From: Pseudomonas sp. HS6
Lineage (GTDB): Bacteria > Pseudomonadota > Gammaproteobacteria > Pseudomonadales > Pseudomonadaceae
Direction: 5' to 3'
DNA length: 64,000 bases
Assembly: GCF_023375815.1 (NCBI RefSeq)
Contig: NZ_CP067412.1
Span: 1,984,001-2,048,000 of the forward strand
In this document: in pieces, positions 36,001 to 44,744 of the stretch
How the letters are laid out: each line of letters begins with the position of its first letter
How positions within the stretch are numbered: the stretch's first letter is position 1
Position numbers and translations under genes: made by a program
Notes under the pieces: model-generated
The model's database searches: none
The model's input: the letters and a program-made list of their open reading frames with translations, nothing else
What the model was told of the DNA's origin: nothing

Positions 36001-36708
36001 CGGTTGCAACTCGCCGCTCAACTGGCCGTCGAGGTAGCCACGGCTGTCGGCGTGCAGGTTGAGGGTCTTGAGCAGATCGCCATCGACTTTGAGTGCCAGT
36101 GTCCATGGGCCGGTGCCCGGAGACGGCAGGGTCAGATCGCCGGCGATGTTCAGCGGCCAATTGCCGGTCGGTTGCAGCAGGCCGGACAGATTCAGGCTCA
36201 GGTCGTCGCGTTGCAGTTTTACACTGTCGATCTGCATGCCCTTGGCGGTCCAGTGCGCCGCCAGTTGCAGGCCTTTCAACTCTTCGCTGCCGTTGAACAA
36301 CAGGCTGCCGACCTGCACGTCACCCAACTCGATGGCCACCGGCAATTGCAGATCTGGCAACTTGATCGGGCCGCTGTCGCTGGTTTCCTCGCCGGGCGGG
36401 AATTGCAGGCTGACCGTATCGGCCTTGAACTGCTCGATGCACAGCGTCATGCGCGTCAGGCACAGCGGTGACCATTCGAAGATCGGCTTGCTCAGCTCGA
36501 CGCGACTGCTGTCCTGCTGCCACAACAGGTGATCGGCACTCCACTGCCCGCCGAGACGACCCTGGAAGTTGTCGACGCTCAAACCTGGAACCAGCCCCAG
36601 CACCCAACGGCTGCCGGCCTGCGTTCCGAGCACAACGGTAATGCTCAATACGATCAGCAGCACCAGCGACAACAGCGCCAGTGCCGACATTTTCAAACCA
36701 CGCTTCAC
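33034..36708 (-). CDS. tamB: Translocation and assembly module protein TamB
   Basis: A 1224-residue protein anchored by one N-terminal transmembrane helix (ALALLSLVLLIVLSITVVLG). A long periplasmic beta-helical body follows, and the C-terminal DUF490 domain includes SGSAEQPTTQIFSEPAMSQ and ends KVYLEAASGVASSLDIFYKRDF in overlapping parts. With TamA it forms the TAM complex for outer-membrane protein insertion and, as in other AsmA-like proteins, phospholipid transport across the periplasm. It starts with GTG overlapping the tamA stop by four bases (GTGA). Confidence 0.93.
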   Translation of the reverse strand: MKRGLKMSALALLSLVLLIVLSITVVLGTQAGSRWVLGLVPGLSVDNFQGRLGGQWSADHLLWQQDSSRVELSKPIFEWSPLCLTRMTLCIEQFKADTVSLQFPPGEETSDSGPIKLPDLQLPVAIELGDVQVGSLLFNGSEELKGLQLAAHWTAKGMQIDSVKLQRDDLSLNLSGLLQPTGNWPLNIAGDLTLPSPGTGPWTLALKVDGDLLKTLNLHADSRGYLDGQLSGELQPLAENLPAKVRITSEAFKPSADLPDTLQLNQLVLTGEGDLKNGYQLLGNATLPADKGPVALLLKGKVDAKGAQIAGLDLTANDKQSLQLTGNVDWSKGLSAQANINWQDFPWHRLYSEIDEPQVALRTFNGEVSYTDGQYLGNFAAALDGPAGAFSLSSPFSGNLKQIFLPQFKLEAGQGKAEGHVNVQFADGVAWDTALELSALNPAYWMAELPGTLAGPLKSTGEMKNERLSLNADLDLKGKLRGQPAVLQAKADGAGEQWNLNALQIRLGDNSINGKGSLQQKLTGQIDIKLPRLAQLWPQLRGQINGRVDVAGTLKAPQGKLDLQGSQLVFQDNRLQSLNLDATLDGAQRAKIDLKGSGIQAGDTSLGTLTASAQGDIKSQKLNLDLLGPKLKLALGLDGTLDKGNWRGRLASGDIQAGGQDWKLQNPAKLERLADGKINFGAHCWMSGNASLCGEDQRLMPEPKLRYHLKQFPIESLAQWLPKDFAWQGKLNADLQLDLPASGPNGQISVDASGGTLRMKEKDQWLDFPYQTLKLTSKLTPKRIDTDLNFVGGKLGELMVQAQLNPLPKSKPLNGSFRLSGLDLSVARPFVPMVEKLTGRLNGSGTISGGLLAPLVNGTVQLSDGEVSGPELPLELQALQLQAVIAGETVQLNGGWKSGKAGQGSLSGNVAWGQALAVDLALKGTQLPVTVEPYAKLEVAPDLKISMAGDELAIAGKVLVPRGEITVRELPPSTVKVSDDTIIVGAQTEEGKPPMAMKMDIDVVVGEDKLSFAGFGLTANLQGHVHIGDNLDTRGELWLNDGKYRAYGQRLTVRRARLLFAGPIDQPYLDIEAIRQTDDVIAGIRLSGSAEQPTTQIFSEPAMSQEQALSYLVLGRPLSTTGEDNNMLAQAALGLGLMGSSGVTSGLAKDLGIQDFQLDTQGSGNTTSVVASGNISEKLSLRYGVGVFEPANTIALRYKLSKKVYLEAASGVASSLDIFYKRDF

Positions 36709-38432
36709 AGCTCAGGCCCCATGGAAAAGTGCAGCCGGATGCCGCCATCGTCGTCCAACGCATGGGCCAGGTCGAGGCGGATCGGCCCCACCGGCGAGAC
36801 CCAGCGCACACCGATACCGACCCCGGTCTTGAGGTTCGGCAGTTCGAGTTTGTTGAAGGAGTTGCCCTGGTCGACGAAGGTCGCGATCCGCCACTTCTCG
36901 GCGATCGAGTATTGATATTCGACGCTGCCGGCAATCATGTAGCGCCCGCCGATGCGGTCGCCCTCGGCGTTTTCCGGGGACAGGCTCTGATAGTCGTAGC
37001 CACGCACGCTCTGATCGCCACCGGCGAAGAAGCGCAGCGACGGCGGTATGGATTTGTAACCGTTGGTGGCGCTGCCGCCGACCTGCACCCGACCGAGGAA
37101 ACGGTGATTGTCGAACACCGTGGTCAAGCCTTTGATCAGGGCGGTGCCATATAAAAGGTTGGTGTCCGAAGCCAGACCTTCCTTGGCCACCTTGGACTCA
37201 AATGTCAGGCGATAACCATTGTGCGGGTCGATGCGGTTGTCGCTCTTGAGGTAGGAATAACTGATGCCGGGCATCAGCAAGGTGCTCAGACCGGAGTCAT
37301 CGCCCAGTTGGTATTCCTCGCGCTGCCACTTCAGCGAGATCACGCGCTGCCAGCCACTCGGCAACTTGCTGTGCCATTCCGGGCCGAAAGTCAGCAGCTT
37401 GCTCAAGGTGTCGGAACCGTCGATGTCCTCGTATTGATAACCGCCGGCCCAGCGCAGTTTGTCGGTCAGCGGCGGATCCAGCGGAATGTCGTAGAACAGG
37501 CCGACGTTCTGCCGTGGCGCCGAGAGTTCGGCTTCCCAACCGTAACTGTCGCCTTGCGGGTTGACCCAATGGCGGGTCCAATTGGCCTTGATGCGCGGGC
37601 CTACGTCGGTGGAATAACCGAGACCGAGGCCCATGGTGCGCGGTTTGCGGGTTTCGAGTTTGACGTCCACCGGGATCACGTCGTTTTTCGCGGCGGTCGG
37701 CGCGGCGTCGACCCGCACGCCTTCAAAATAACCGCTCGATTGCAGGTCACGATTGAGCTCGGCGATCAGTTCCGAGTCGTACGGGTCGCCGGCCTTGAAC
37801 GGCACCATGCGTTGCAGCAGGTCTTCGTCGAACGGCGTGTCGCCTGCGAAACTGACGTTGCCCAGCGCATAACGCGGGCCGCTTTCGTAGATCAATTCAA
37901 CATCGGCGACACCGGCGCGGGGATCGACCATCAATTTCTGGCTGGTGAAACGGCCACTGAAGAAGCCATAGCGCGATGCCTGATTCTGGATCAAACGCTT
38001 GGCGTCTTCGTAACGACCATGGTTGAGTACCGCGCCGGGCTTGAGCACGTCGCTTTTCGGTACACGAAAGGCTTTGAGGGAGGCGGCCGGGCCGTCGACA
38101 CGCACGGTGACATTGCGCAGGCGAATCGGCTCGCCGGGATCGATGTTCAGCACCAGGCGCGGTTTTTCGCCGCCCTTCACGTCACTCTCGATGTGCGGCT
38201 GGTAGTAGCCCAAAGCCTGGGCGGCCTTGCGCGCCTGCTCTTCGGCGCCGCGACTGAAGCGCTGCAAGGCTTCTTCGTCACGATCGCCGAGGCTGCCGAT
38301 ATAGCCTTCTATATTGGCCTTGAGTTCATCGTTGGACGGTTTAATCCGCACATCCAATTCACTTTGCGCCAGCGCCGCGCAGCTGGTTAACAGCATGAGC
38401 ACGCCACTGGTAAATCTTCCTGGAAACTTCAT
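36705..38432 (-). CDS. tamA: Translocation and assembly module protein TamA
   Basis: A 575-residue Omp85-family outer-membrane protein. It has a signal peptide (GVLMLLTSCAALAQ), then three POTRA domains (about residues 25-265), then a 16-strand barrel with the lid motif GGDQSVRGYDYQSL and the terminal strand GIRLHFSMGPEL. It pairs with the downstream TamB. The ATG at 38432 gives a clean signal peptide but has no good Shine-Dalgarno sequence. An in-frame GTG at 38450 and a TTG at 38486 are alternatives. Confidence 0.92.
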   Translation of the reverse strand: MKFPGRFTSGVLMLLTSCAALAQSELDVRIKPSNDELKANIEGYIGSLGDRDEEALQRFSRGAEEQARKAAQALGYYQPHIESDVKGGEKPRLVLNIDPGEPIRLRNVTVRVDGPAASLKAFRVPKSDVLKPGAVLNHGRYEDAKRLIQNQASRYGFFSGRFTSQKLMVDPRAGVADVELIYESGPRYALGNVSFAGDTPFDEDLLQRMVPFKAGDPYDSELIAELNRDLQSSGYFEGVRVDAAPTAAKNDVIPVDVKLETRKPRTMGLGLGYSTDVGPRIKANWTRHWVNPQGDSYGWEAELSAPRQNVGLFYDIPLDPPLTDKLRWAGGYQYEDIDGSDTLSKLLTFGPEWHSKLPSGWQRVISLKWQREEYQLGDDSGLSTLLMPGISYSYLKSDNRIDPHNGYRLTFESKVAKEGLASDTNLLYGTALIKGLTTVFDNHRFLGRVQVGGSATNGYKSIPPSLRFFAGGDQSVRGYDYQSLSPENAEGDRIGGRYMIAGSVEYQYSIAEKWRIATFVDQGNSFNKLELPNLKTGVGIGVRWVSPVGPIRLDLAHALDDDGGIRLHFSMGPEL

Positions 38433-38498
38433 AGGCGCGGATGCTATCACGGGCTTGGGAGCGTGATAGAACAGGAAATTTCCCAAAAAGTTCGATGG

Positions 38499-39149
38499 TT
38501 ATCCCGTTGCAGTTTGTAACACCTGCGGGTTGGCATGGAAAAACACGTGCTCGCGCACCGGTCCGACAGCGACTTCGCCGATTTCCTCATAGCCCTGACG
38601 CTTGTAAAACTCCAGGTAACGCGGGTTGCCGGTGTCGAGGATTACGCCTTGGGAGCTTTCGTCCACCGCGCACCAGTTGTGCACCGCTTGCAACAATTGT
38701 TCGCCGAAGTGTTTGCCCTGAAATTGTGGATGCACACCCAGCAGCGGCAGCATGTGCACCGAATCGGTCGGCACGCAGGCCTCAACGGCGGCGTGATATT
38801 CCAGATAGCGCCGGGTGCAGCGAAAACCGGTGCTCAACACCATGCGCAAACGCCAGGCCCAACTCTCGGTGACACCCAGACGCCGTTGCGGCGGCGCGAT
38901 CAGGGCGATGCCGATCAAGCGGTCGTTGACCAACAGGCCGATGGCCGGCAGATCCTGGAGAAAATGCTGTTTGACCAGTTCCCGCACCGTGGCGCGAACC
39001 CGTTGTTCATAACCCGGACGCTCGGCCTCGAACAGATAAGCGAAAGTCGGCTCGTGACGATAGGCCTGATAAAGAAGGGATCGTGCTTCACGGGAATAGC
39101 CGCGGTCGAGCATGTGGATGTCGGCGATGGCGGTCGAGGTTTCAGGCAT
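38499..39149 (-). CDS. GNAT-family N-acetyltransferase
   Basis: A 216-residue protein with the GNAT acetyl-CoA-binding motif LLGVHPQFQGKHFGEQLLQ (Q-x-x-G-x-x type) followed by ILDTGNPRYLEFYKRQGYEEIG. The acceptor substrate is unknown. The ATG at 39149 (MPETSTAIAD) has GGGGAG ten bases upstream. The frame stays open much further upstream, but that stretch is the REPIN at 39272-39370 and is not coding. Confidence 0.85.
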   Translation of the reverse strand: MPETSTAIADIHMLDRGYSREARSLLYQAYRHEPTFAYLFEAERPGYEQRVRATVRELVKQHFLQDLPAIGLLVNDRLIGIALIAPPQRRLGVTESWAWRLRMVLSTGFRCTRRYLEYHAAVEACVPTDSVHMLPLLGVHPQFQGKHFGEQLLQAVHNWCAVDESSQGVILDTGNPRYLEFYKRQGYEEIGEVAVGPVREHVFFHANPQVLQTATG

Positions 39150-39271
39150 GACGGTGATTCTCCCCGGGGCGCGCTCGGATGGCGGCGCTCTTGTTGGTAC
39201 GAACCTTTTGGTGATGGCACAGTTCCCCACAGGTATAGACCAACCAGAGATCTTCATCGACTGGTCGGGCC

Positions 39272-39370
39272 TCATCGCTGGCAAGCCAAGCTCCCACAGG
39301 TATTTTTTGCGTAACCGAATTTTGTGGACGAACGGGAAACCTGTGGGAGCCTGGCTTGCCAGCGATGGGG
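39272..39370. repeat. REPIN (paired inverted REP sequences)
   Basis: The arm CATCGCTGGCAAGCC (39273-39287) and its complement GGCTTGCCAGCGATG (39353-39367) face each other, with CTCCCACAGG/CCTGTGGGAG next to them. This is the same repeat family as at 31475 and 41773. Confidence 0.85.
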
Positions 39371-39478
39371 CCATTAAAGGCAGCGCACATCTGACAGACC
39401 TGAATCAATCTGCTTACCTCACGCTGGCCCAGATCCTACATGTCAGCTAGCATCGCCCTTTTGCCAGGACTGCCGACC

Positions 39479-40291
39479 ATGAAGATCGTTTCCTTCAACA
39501 TCAACGGACTGCGGGCCCGCCCGCATCAGCTGGCGGCGCTGATCGAAAAGCATCAGCCGGACGTAATCGGCCTGCAGGAAACCAAGGTCCACGACGACCA
39601 GTTCCCGCTGGAAGAAGTGCGGGCCCTGGGTTATCACGTGTATTTCCATGGCCAGAAAGGCCATTACGGCGTCGCCCTGCTCTCGCGCCAGGAGCCGATT
39701 GCCGTGCACAAAGGCTTCGCCACCGATGAAGAAGACGCTCAGCGACGCTTTATCTGGGGCACTTTCGCCGACGCCAACGGCGTGCCGGTGACAATCATGA
39801 ACGGCTATTTCCCACAGGGTGAAAGCCGCGACCATCCGACCAAATTCCCGGCCAAGCAGCGTTTCTACAGCGATCTGCAAGCACTGCTGGAAAGCCAGTT
39901 CAACAATGAACAGCCGCTGGTGGTGATGGGCGACGTGAACATTTCCCCGGAAGACTGCGACATCGGCATCGGCCCGGACAACATGAAGCGCTGGCTGAAA
40001 ACCGGCAAATGCAGCTTCCTGCCGGAAGAACGCGAGTGGATGGCCCGCCTGAAAAACTGGGGCCTGACCGACAGTTTCCGTCACCTGAACCCGGACGTCG
40101 CCGACACGTTCAGCTGGTTCGACTACCGCAGCCGCGGGTTTGAAGACGAGCCGAAGCGTGGTCTGCGGATCGACGTGATCCTGGCGTCCCATGGCTTGCT
40201 GCCACGGGTGAAAGCGGCCGGCGTGGACTATGAACTGCGCGGGATGGAAAAGCCTTCGGACCATGCGCCGATCTGGCTTGAATTGAGCTGA
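39479..40291 (+). CDS. xthA: Exodeoxyribonuclease III
   Basis: A 270-residue AP endonuclease/3'-5' exonuclease for base-excision repair. It begins [14 protein letters not shown], carries the metal-binding Glu in GLQETKVHD, the catalytic [13 protein letters not shown] motif, and the terminal SDHAPIW with the catalytic His. The ATG at 39479 has AGGA upstream; the 13-residue upstream extension lacks conservation. It is a single gene with its own downstream hairpin. Confidence 0.95.
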   Translation: MKIVSFNINGLRARPHQLAALIEKHQPDVIGLQETKVHDDQFPLEEVRALGYHVYFHGQKGHYGVALLSRQEPIAVHKGFATDEEDAQRRFIWGTFADANGVPVTIMNGYFPQGESRDHPTKFPAKQRFYSDLQALLESQFNNEQPLVVMGDVNISPEDCDIGIGPDNMKRWLKTGKCSFLPEEREWMARLKNWGLTDSFRHLNPDVADTFSWFDYRSRGFEDEPKRGLRIDVILASHGLLPRVKAAGVDYELRGMEKPSDHAPIWLELS

Positions 40292-40302
40292 CCCGCTTGA
40301 AG

Positions 40303-40335
40303 CAGAAGATCACAGCCAGCGGTTGTGATCTTCTG
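40303..40335 (+). terminator. Hairpin terminator of xthA
   Basis: A perfect 12-bp inverted repeat CAGAAGATCACA/TGTGATCTTCTG (40303-40314 with 40324-40335) has a nine-base loop. It begins 12 bases after the stop codon and has only a weak T/C tail. Confidence 0.7.
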
Positions 40336-40406
40336 TCCTGTCATCTTTCAGCAACCTCACTGACTTAATCTCCCCGGCAATCCCCTTGGCTGCATTCGGT
40401 GCCGGC

Positions 40407-41741
40407 ATGACCCTGCGCGTTCTTTTCGTCTTTCTCCTGAGTGCCTGGCTGCAGGTTTCGGCCGCTGCATTGCCCATTCCCGAGAACGGCCCGGTCTTGC
40501 GTATCCAGGGTTCCAACACCATTGGCGCGGCTCTCGGCCCGGCGCTGGTGGAAGGCCTGCTCAAAGAACAGGGACTGTTGAAAGTCCACAGCGAAACCCC
40601 GGACACCGCCAACGAACAACGAATCGTCGGCCTGACCGCCCAGGGCAACCGGGTCGTGGTGGAAATCGCCGCCCACGGTTCCAGCACCGGTTTCACAGCA
40701 CTCAAAAGCAACAGCGCCGATCTGGCCGCTTCTTCCCGCCCGATCAAGGACAGCGAACTCGCCAGCCTGCAATCGCTCGGCGACCTGAAAAGCCCCGGTG
40801 CCGAACAAGTCATCGCCATCGATGGCCTGGCGATCATTCTTCACCCCGCCAATCCGCTGAATCAGTTGAACACCGATCAGCTGGCGCGGATCTTCAGCGG
40901 CGAGGCCAAGACGTGGGAAGAGCTCGGCGGCAAGGGTGGGACGATTCATCTTTATGCGCGGGATGATCAGTCCGGCACCTACGACACGTTCAAGGAACTT
41001 GTCCTCAGCCGTCGTGGGAAAACCCTGAATAATTCGGCGAAACGTTTCGAGTCGAGCGAGCAATTGTCCGACGCCGTGAGCGCCGACCCACAAGGCATCG
41101 GCTTTATCGGCCTGCCCTATGTGCGTCAGGCCAAAGCCGTGGCGATTGTCGACGGACAATCCCTGGCGATGTTACCGCTGGCCAGTCTGATTGCCACGGA
41201 AGACTATCCACTGTCTCGGCGCTTGTTTTTCTATTTACCGCCCGACAATCAGAATCCGTGGGCGCAAGCGCTGGTGGACTTTGCGCAAAGCCGCCAGGGC
41301 CAGGCGCTTGTCGCGGCCAACGGTTTTATCGCTCAGACCGTGCACGCCATCTCGGTCACGCCGAATGCGCTGATGCCCGAGGGTTATCAATCCCTCAGCC
41401 GCCATGCCCAGCGTCTGACCGTGAACTTCCGTTTCGAAGAAGGCAGCGCCAGCCTCGACAACAAGGCCCGCCAGGATCTGGCCCGGGTGTTCGACTATAT
41501 AAAGCACCACGACAAGACCGACCGCGCGGTAACACTGGTGGGATTCGGCGATGCCAAGGACGACCCGGCCCGGGCGGATTTGCTGTCGAAGCTGCGGGCG
41601 ATGGCGGTACGGCGGGAACTGGTGAAAAACGGCGTCGTGTTGCGCGAGGTGCGCGGGTTTGGCGCGCTGATGCCGGTGGCGACCAACAGCGGGGATGAAG
41701 GCAGGATCAAGAATCGGCGGGTTGAGGTTTGGGTTTACTGA
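40407..41741 (+). CDS. PstS-like substrate-binding / OmpA-domain fusion protein
   Basis: A 444-residue secreted protein. It has a signal peptide (VLFVFLLSAWLQVSAAA), then a phosphate-binding-protein-like domain (about residues 25-310) with the ligand loop IQGSNTIGAALG, SSTGF and the RDDQSGTYDTF segment. The C-terminal OmpA-like peptidoglycan-binding domain (about 335-444) ends GRIKNRRVEVWVY. This domain pair is known as the phosphate ABC transporter substrate-binding/OmpA family. The OmpA part should tether it to the cell wall, so it may act as a fixed periplasmic sensor or buffer rather than as a mobile transporter subunit. The start at 40407 has no clear Shine-Dalgarno sequence. Confidence 0.82.
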   Translation: MTLRVLFVFLLSAWLQVSAAALPIPENGPVLRIQGSNTIGAALGPALVEGLLKEQGLLKVHSETPDTANEQRIVGLTAQGNRVVVEIAAHGSSTGFTALKSNSADLAASSRPIKDSELASLQSLGDLKSPGAEQVIAIDGLAIILHPANPLNQLNTDQLARIFSGEAKTWEELGGKGGTIHLYARDDQSGTYDTFKELVLSRRGKTLNNSAKRFESSEQLSDAVSADPQGIGFIGLPYVRQAKAVAIVDGQSLAMLPLASLIATEDYPLSRRLFFYLPPDNQNPWAQALVDFAQSRQGQALVAANGFIAQTVHAISVTPNALMPEGYQSLSRHAQRLTVNFRFEEGSASLDNKARQDLARVFDYIKHHDKTDRAVTLVGFGDAKDDPARADLLSKLRAMAVRRELVKNGVVLREVRGFGALMPVATNSGDEGRIKNRRVEVWVY

Positions 41742-41772
41742 ACCTGGTGTTGATGCGTTGCAGGCAGTGACG

Positions 41773-41875
41773 CCATCACGGGCAAGCCCGCTCCCACAGG
41801 TTTTTCTGGTGTTCACGACAATGCGTTCACCGGAGATCCCTGTGGGAGCGGGCTTGCCCCGGGCGGCGCTCCGAC
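41773..41875. repeat. REPIN (paired inverted REP sequences)
   Basis: The arm CATCACGGGCAAGCCCGCTC (41774-41793) faces GTGGGAGCGGGCTTGCCC (41842-41859). This is the GGGCAAGCCCG subtype, different from the CTGGCAAGCCAG subtype at 31475 and 39272. Confidence 0.85.
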
Positions 41876-41893
41876 GATGCTGGCGACGCGGTC

Positions 41894-43123
41894 TTAATGA
41901 CCGCTGCGCAGCATTTCCTTCGGCACGTATTTGCCGATCTCGAACTTGCCGATCGCCGCGCGGTGCACTTCGTCCGGGCCGTCGGCCAGGCGCAGGGTGC
42001 GCTGCATGGCGTACATGTAGGCCAGCGGGAAATCGTTCGAGACCCCTGCCCCGCCATGGATCTGGATCGCCCGGTCGATCACCCGCAACGCGACGTTCGG
42101 TGCAACGACCTTGATCTGCGCGATCTCGCTCTTGGCGACCTTGTTACCCACGGTGTCCATCATGTACGCCGCTTTCAGGGTCAGCAGGCGCGCCATGTCG
42201 ATTTCCATCCGCGAGTCGGCGATCTTGTCGACGTTACCGCCCAGACGTGCCAGCGGCTTGCCGAATGCGGCACGGCTCACCGAACGTTTGCACATCAGTT
42301 CCAGTGCGCGCTCGGCCATGCCGACCGAACGCATACAGTGGTGAATCCGGCCCGGGCCAAGGCGACCTTGAGCAATTTCGAAGCCGCGTCCTTCACCGAG
42401 CAGGACGTTTTCGTACGGCACCCGTACGTTATCGAACAGCACTTCGGCGTGACCGTGCGGTGCGTCGTCGTAACCGAACACCGGCAGCGGGCGGACGATT
42501 TTTACGCCAGGGGTGTCGACCGGCACCAGGATCATCGAGTGCTGGGCGTGGCGCGGGGCGTCAGGGTTGCTCAGACCCATGAAGATCAGGATCTTGCAGC
42601 GTGGATCGCAGGCGCCCGAGGTCCACCACTTCTTGCCGTTGATCACCCACTCGTCACCATCACGCACAGCACGGGCGGCCATGTTGGTGGCGTCGGAGGA
42701 CGCAACGTCCGGTTCGGTCATGGCGAACGCCGAGCGGATCTCGCCGCGCAGCAGCGGTTCGAGCCAGCGCTGTTTCTGTTCTTCGTTGGCGTAACGCACC
42801 AGCACTTCCATGTTGCCGGTGTCCGGTGCCGAGCAATTGAACGGCTCGGGACCGAGCAGCGAGCGGCCCATGATTTCTGCCAAAGGCGCGTATTCGAGAT
42901 TGGTCAGGCCGGCGCCGAGCTCTGACTCAGGCAGAAACAAATTCCACAGACCTTCGGCTTTTGCCTTGGCCTTGAGCTCTTCCATGATTGCGGTCGGCTG
43001 CCAGCGGTCGCCCTCGGCAACCTGCCGTTCGAACACGGCTTCGGCCGGGTAAACGTAAGTGTCCATGAACGCGGTCACGCGCTCACGCAGTTCCTGAACC
43101 TTGGGCGAATAAGCGAAATCCAT
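41894..43123 (-). CDS. Acyl-CoA dehydrogenase (ACAD10/11-like)
   Basis: A 409-residue FAD-dependent acyl-CoA dehydrogenase. Its FAD-binding signature is [17 protein letters not shown] and the C-terminal helical domain includes [16 protein letters not shown]. The [17 protein letters not shown] segment and the overall length match the ACAD10/11-like group of bacterial enzymes. It catalyses alpha-beta dehydrogenation of an acyl-CoA; the chain type is not known. The ATG at 43123 with AAGG is chosen over a TTG two codons upstream. It is divergent from a LysR regulator, which may control it. Confidence 0.88.
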   Translation of the reverse strand: MDFAYSPKVQELRERVTAFMDTYVYPAEAVFERQVAEGDRWQPTAIMEELKAKAKAEGLWNLFLPESELGAGLTNLEYAPLAEIMGRSLLGPEPFNCSAPDTGNMEVLVRYANEEQKQRWLEPLLRGEIRSAFAMTEPDVASSDATNMAARAVRDGDEWVINGKKWWTSGACDPRCKILIFMGLSNPDAPRHAQHSMILVPVDTPGVKIVRPLPVFGYDDAPHGHAEVLFDNVRVPYENVLLGEGRGFEIAQGRLGPGRIHHCMRSVGMAERALELMCKRSVSRAAFGKPLARLGGNVDKIADSRMEIDMARLLTLKAAYMMDTVGNKVAKSEIAQIKVVAPNVALRVIDRAIQIHGGAGVSNDFPLAYMYAMQRTLRLADGPDEVHRAAIGKFEIGKYVPKEMLRSGH

Positions 43124-43313
43124 GAGCAATTACCTTCTTTGGCAGAGGTTGTTTAAGTCATGCAATCGATGCTAGAACAGCGCTGATAATTTACCTAGCC
43201 TATTCTCGGCGTGTATAAACATTCATCACCGATATATGATTGATTGATTTTCCTGGCCGCACTGACCCGCGCCATCCATCTACAACAAGCATCTATAACA
43301 AGAGAGCCGCGTA

Positions 43314-44258
43314 ATGAATCTGAGCAAGGTCGACCTCAACCTTTTCATCGTCTTCGACGCGATCTACACCGAAGCCAACCTGACCCGCGCCGGGCAGATT
43401 GTCGGCATCACCCAGCCAGCGGTGTCCAACGCATTGGCGCGGTTGCGCGAGACCTTCAACGACCCGCTCTTCGTACGCACGGCTCAGGGCATGGTGCCGA
43501 CGCCCATGGCGCAGAACATCATCGGCCCGGTACGCAACGCGCTGTCGCTGCTGCGGGTGTCGGTTCAGGAAAGCCGCATTTTCAACCCTTCGCAAGCGGT
43601 CAAGACCTACCGCATCAGCATGACCGACTTAACCGAAGCGGTGATTCTGCCGCCGCTGTTCCAGCGCCTGCGTCGCTTGGCGCCGACGGTGATCATCGAG
43701 AGCTTCCTGTCCAAACGCCGGGAGACCACCAAGGAACTGGCCGCCGGACGTCTCGACTTTGCCGTGGATGCGCCGCTCAACACCGACCCGCAGGTGCGCC
43801 ACGTCAAGCTGATGGAAGACCGTTACGTCTGCGCGATGCGCAAGGGCCACCCGCTGGCGACCAAGGAAAAGTTCACCCTCGACGATTACCTGTCGCTGAC
43901 CCACATTCATATTTCCAGCCGGCGCAGTGGCCTGGGCCATGTCGATCTGGCGCTGGGCAAAATGGGCATCCAGCGCAAGATCGCCCTGCGCTCGCAGCAC
44001 TATCTGATGGCGTCCCAGGTGTTGCAGCAGACCGACATGGTGATGACCGTGCCGGAGCGTTTCGCCCGTCGCCATGACCTGCATGCGTTCAATCTGCCGG
44101 TCAACGATGTACCGCCGGTGGAAACCCATTTGTACTGGCACGAAAGCACCGACCAGGACCCGGCCAACCGCTGGATGCGCGAGCAGATGATCGAGCTGTG
44201 CCAACAAGTGACAGCGCACGAGAAGAAGCTCGACAAGCTGCAGGCGCCCGCCACTTGA
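43314..44258 (+). CDS. LysR-family transcriptional regulator
   Basis: A 314-residue LysR-type protein. The N-terminal helix-turn-helix is LTRAGQIVGITQPAVSNALARLRE (read in overlapping parts, about residues 24-47), and the effector-binding domain runs from about residue 95. The DLNLFIVFDAIYTEANLTRAG opening is of the NodD/LeuO-like branch. By position it is likely to regulate the divergent acyl-CoA dehydrogenase gene across the 190-base A/T-rich gap. Its stop codon lies inside the operator-like palindrome in front of liuR. The effector is unknown. Confidence 0.88.
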   Translation: MNLSKVDLNLFIVFDAIYTEANLTRAGQIVGITQPAVSNALARLRETFNDPLFVRTAQGMVPTPMAQNIIGPVRNALSLLRVSVQESRIFNPSQAVKTYRISMTDLTEAVILPPLFQRLRRLAPTVIIESFLSKRRETTKELAAGRLDFAVDAPLNTDPQVRHVKLMEDRYVCAMRKGHPLATKEKFTLDDYLSLTHIHISSRRSGLGHVDLALGKMGIQRKIALRSQHYLMASQVLQQTDMVMTVPERFARRHDLHAFNLPVNDVPPVETHLYWHESTDQDPANRWMREQMIELCQQVTAHEKKLDKLQAPAT

Positions 44259-44270
44259 CGTAAACGTCAA
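44255..44270 (+). promoter_or_regulatory. LiuR-type operator/promoter of liuR-mvaB
   Basis: The 16-base palindrome TTGACGTAAACGTCAA, whose first six bases can act as the -35, lies 43 bases before the liuR start and overlaps the lysR stop codon. Related palindromes precede liuA (49414 and 49458). A MerR regulator binding within its own promoter spacer is typical. Confidence 0.7.
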
Positions 44271-44313
44271 CCTGCCATTAGCTTAGCGCCAAGACCTTAT
44301 TTCGAGCGCTTTC

Positions 44314-44715
44314 ATGAGCAGCCAGACCTACAGCATTTCCGACCTCGCCCGCGAGCTGGACATCACCACCCGGGCGATCCGATTCTATGAAGAACAAGGC
44401 CTGCTCAGCCCCGAGCGCCGAGGCCAGGAACGCATCTATTCGCCGCGCGACAAGGTCAGCCTGAAGCTGATCCTGCGGGGCAAGCGCATCGGTTTTTCCC
44501 TGGCCGAATGCCGCGAGCTGATCGAGCTCTACGACCCCTCCAGCGGTAACACCAAACAACTCAACAGCATGCTGGCGAAAATCAGCGAACGCCGGGAACA
44601 GCTCGAACAGCAACTGCTGGACATCGAACAGATGAAGCTGGAACTCGACACCGCCGAAGAACGCTGCGTGCAGGCGCTGGAGCAGACGCTCAAGAGTCAG
44701 CAAGTCGCGCAGTAG
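44314..44715 (+). CDS. liuR: MerR-family regulator LiuR
   Basis: A 133-residue MerR-type regulator. The DNA-binding half is SISDLARELDITTRAIRFYEEQGL, followed by RIYSPRDKVSLKLILRGKRIGFSL. A coiled coil (about residues 85-125) completes the dimer interface. In P. aeruginosa LiuR controls the liuABCDE leucine/isovalerate catabolic genes. Here it is followed 29 bases later by mvaB/liuE, while liuABCD lie 4.8 kb downstream behind matching palindromes. No metal-binding cysteines are seen, which fits a metabolite-sensing member. Confidence 0.88.
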   Translation: MSSQTYSISDLARELDITTRAIRFYEEQGLLSPERRGQERIYSPRDKVSLKLILRGKRIGFSLAECRELIELYDPSSGNTKQLNSMLAKISERREQLEQQLLDIEQMKLELDTAEERCVQALEQTLKSQQVAQ

Positions 44716-44744
44716 CCTCCCGACAATTACAACAGGTCAACGCC

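Noticed and set aside
39150..39374. 75-codon upstream extension of the GNAT gene
   Set aside because: It runs through the REPIN at 39272-39370; the ATG at 39149 has a good ribosome-binding site.
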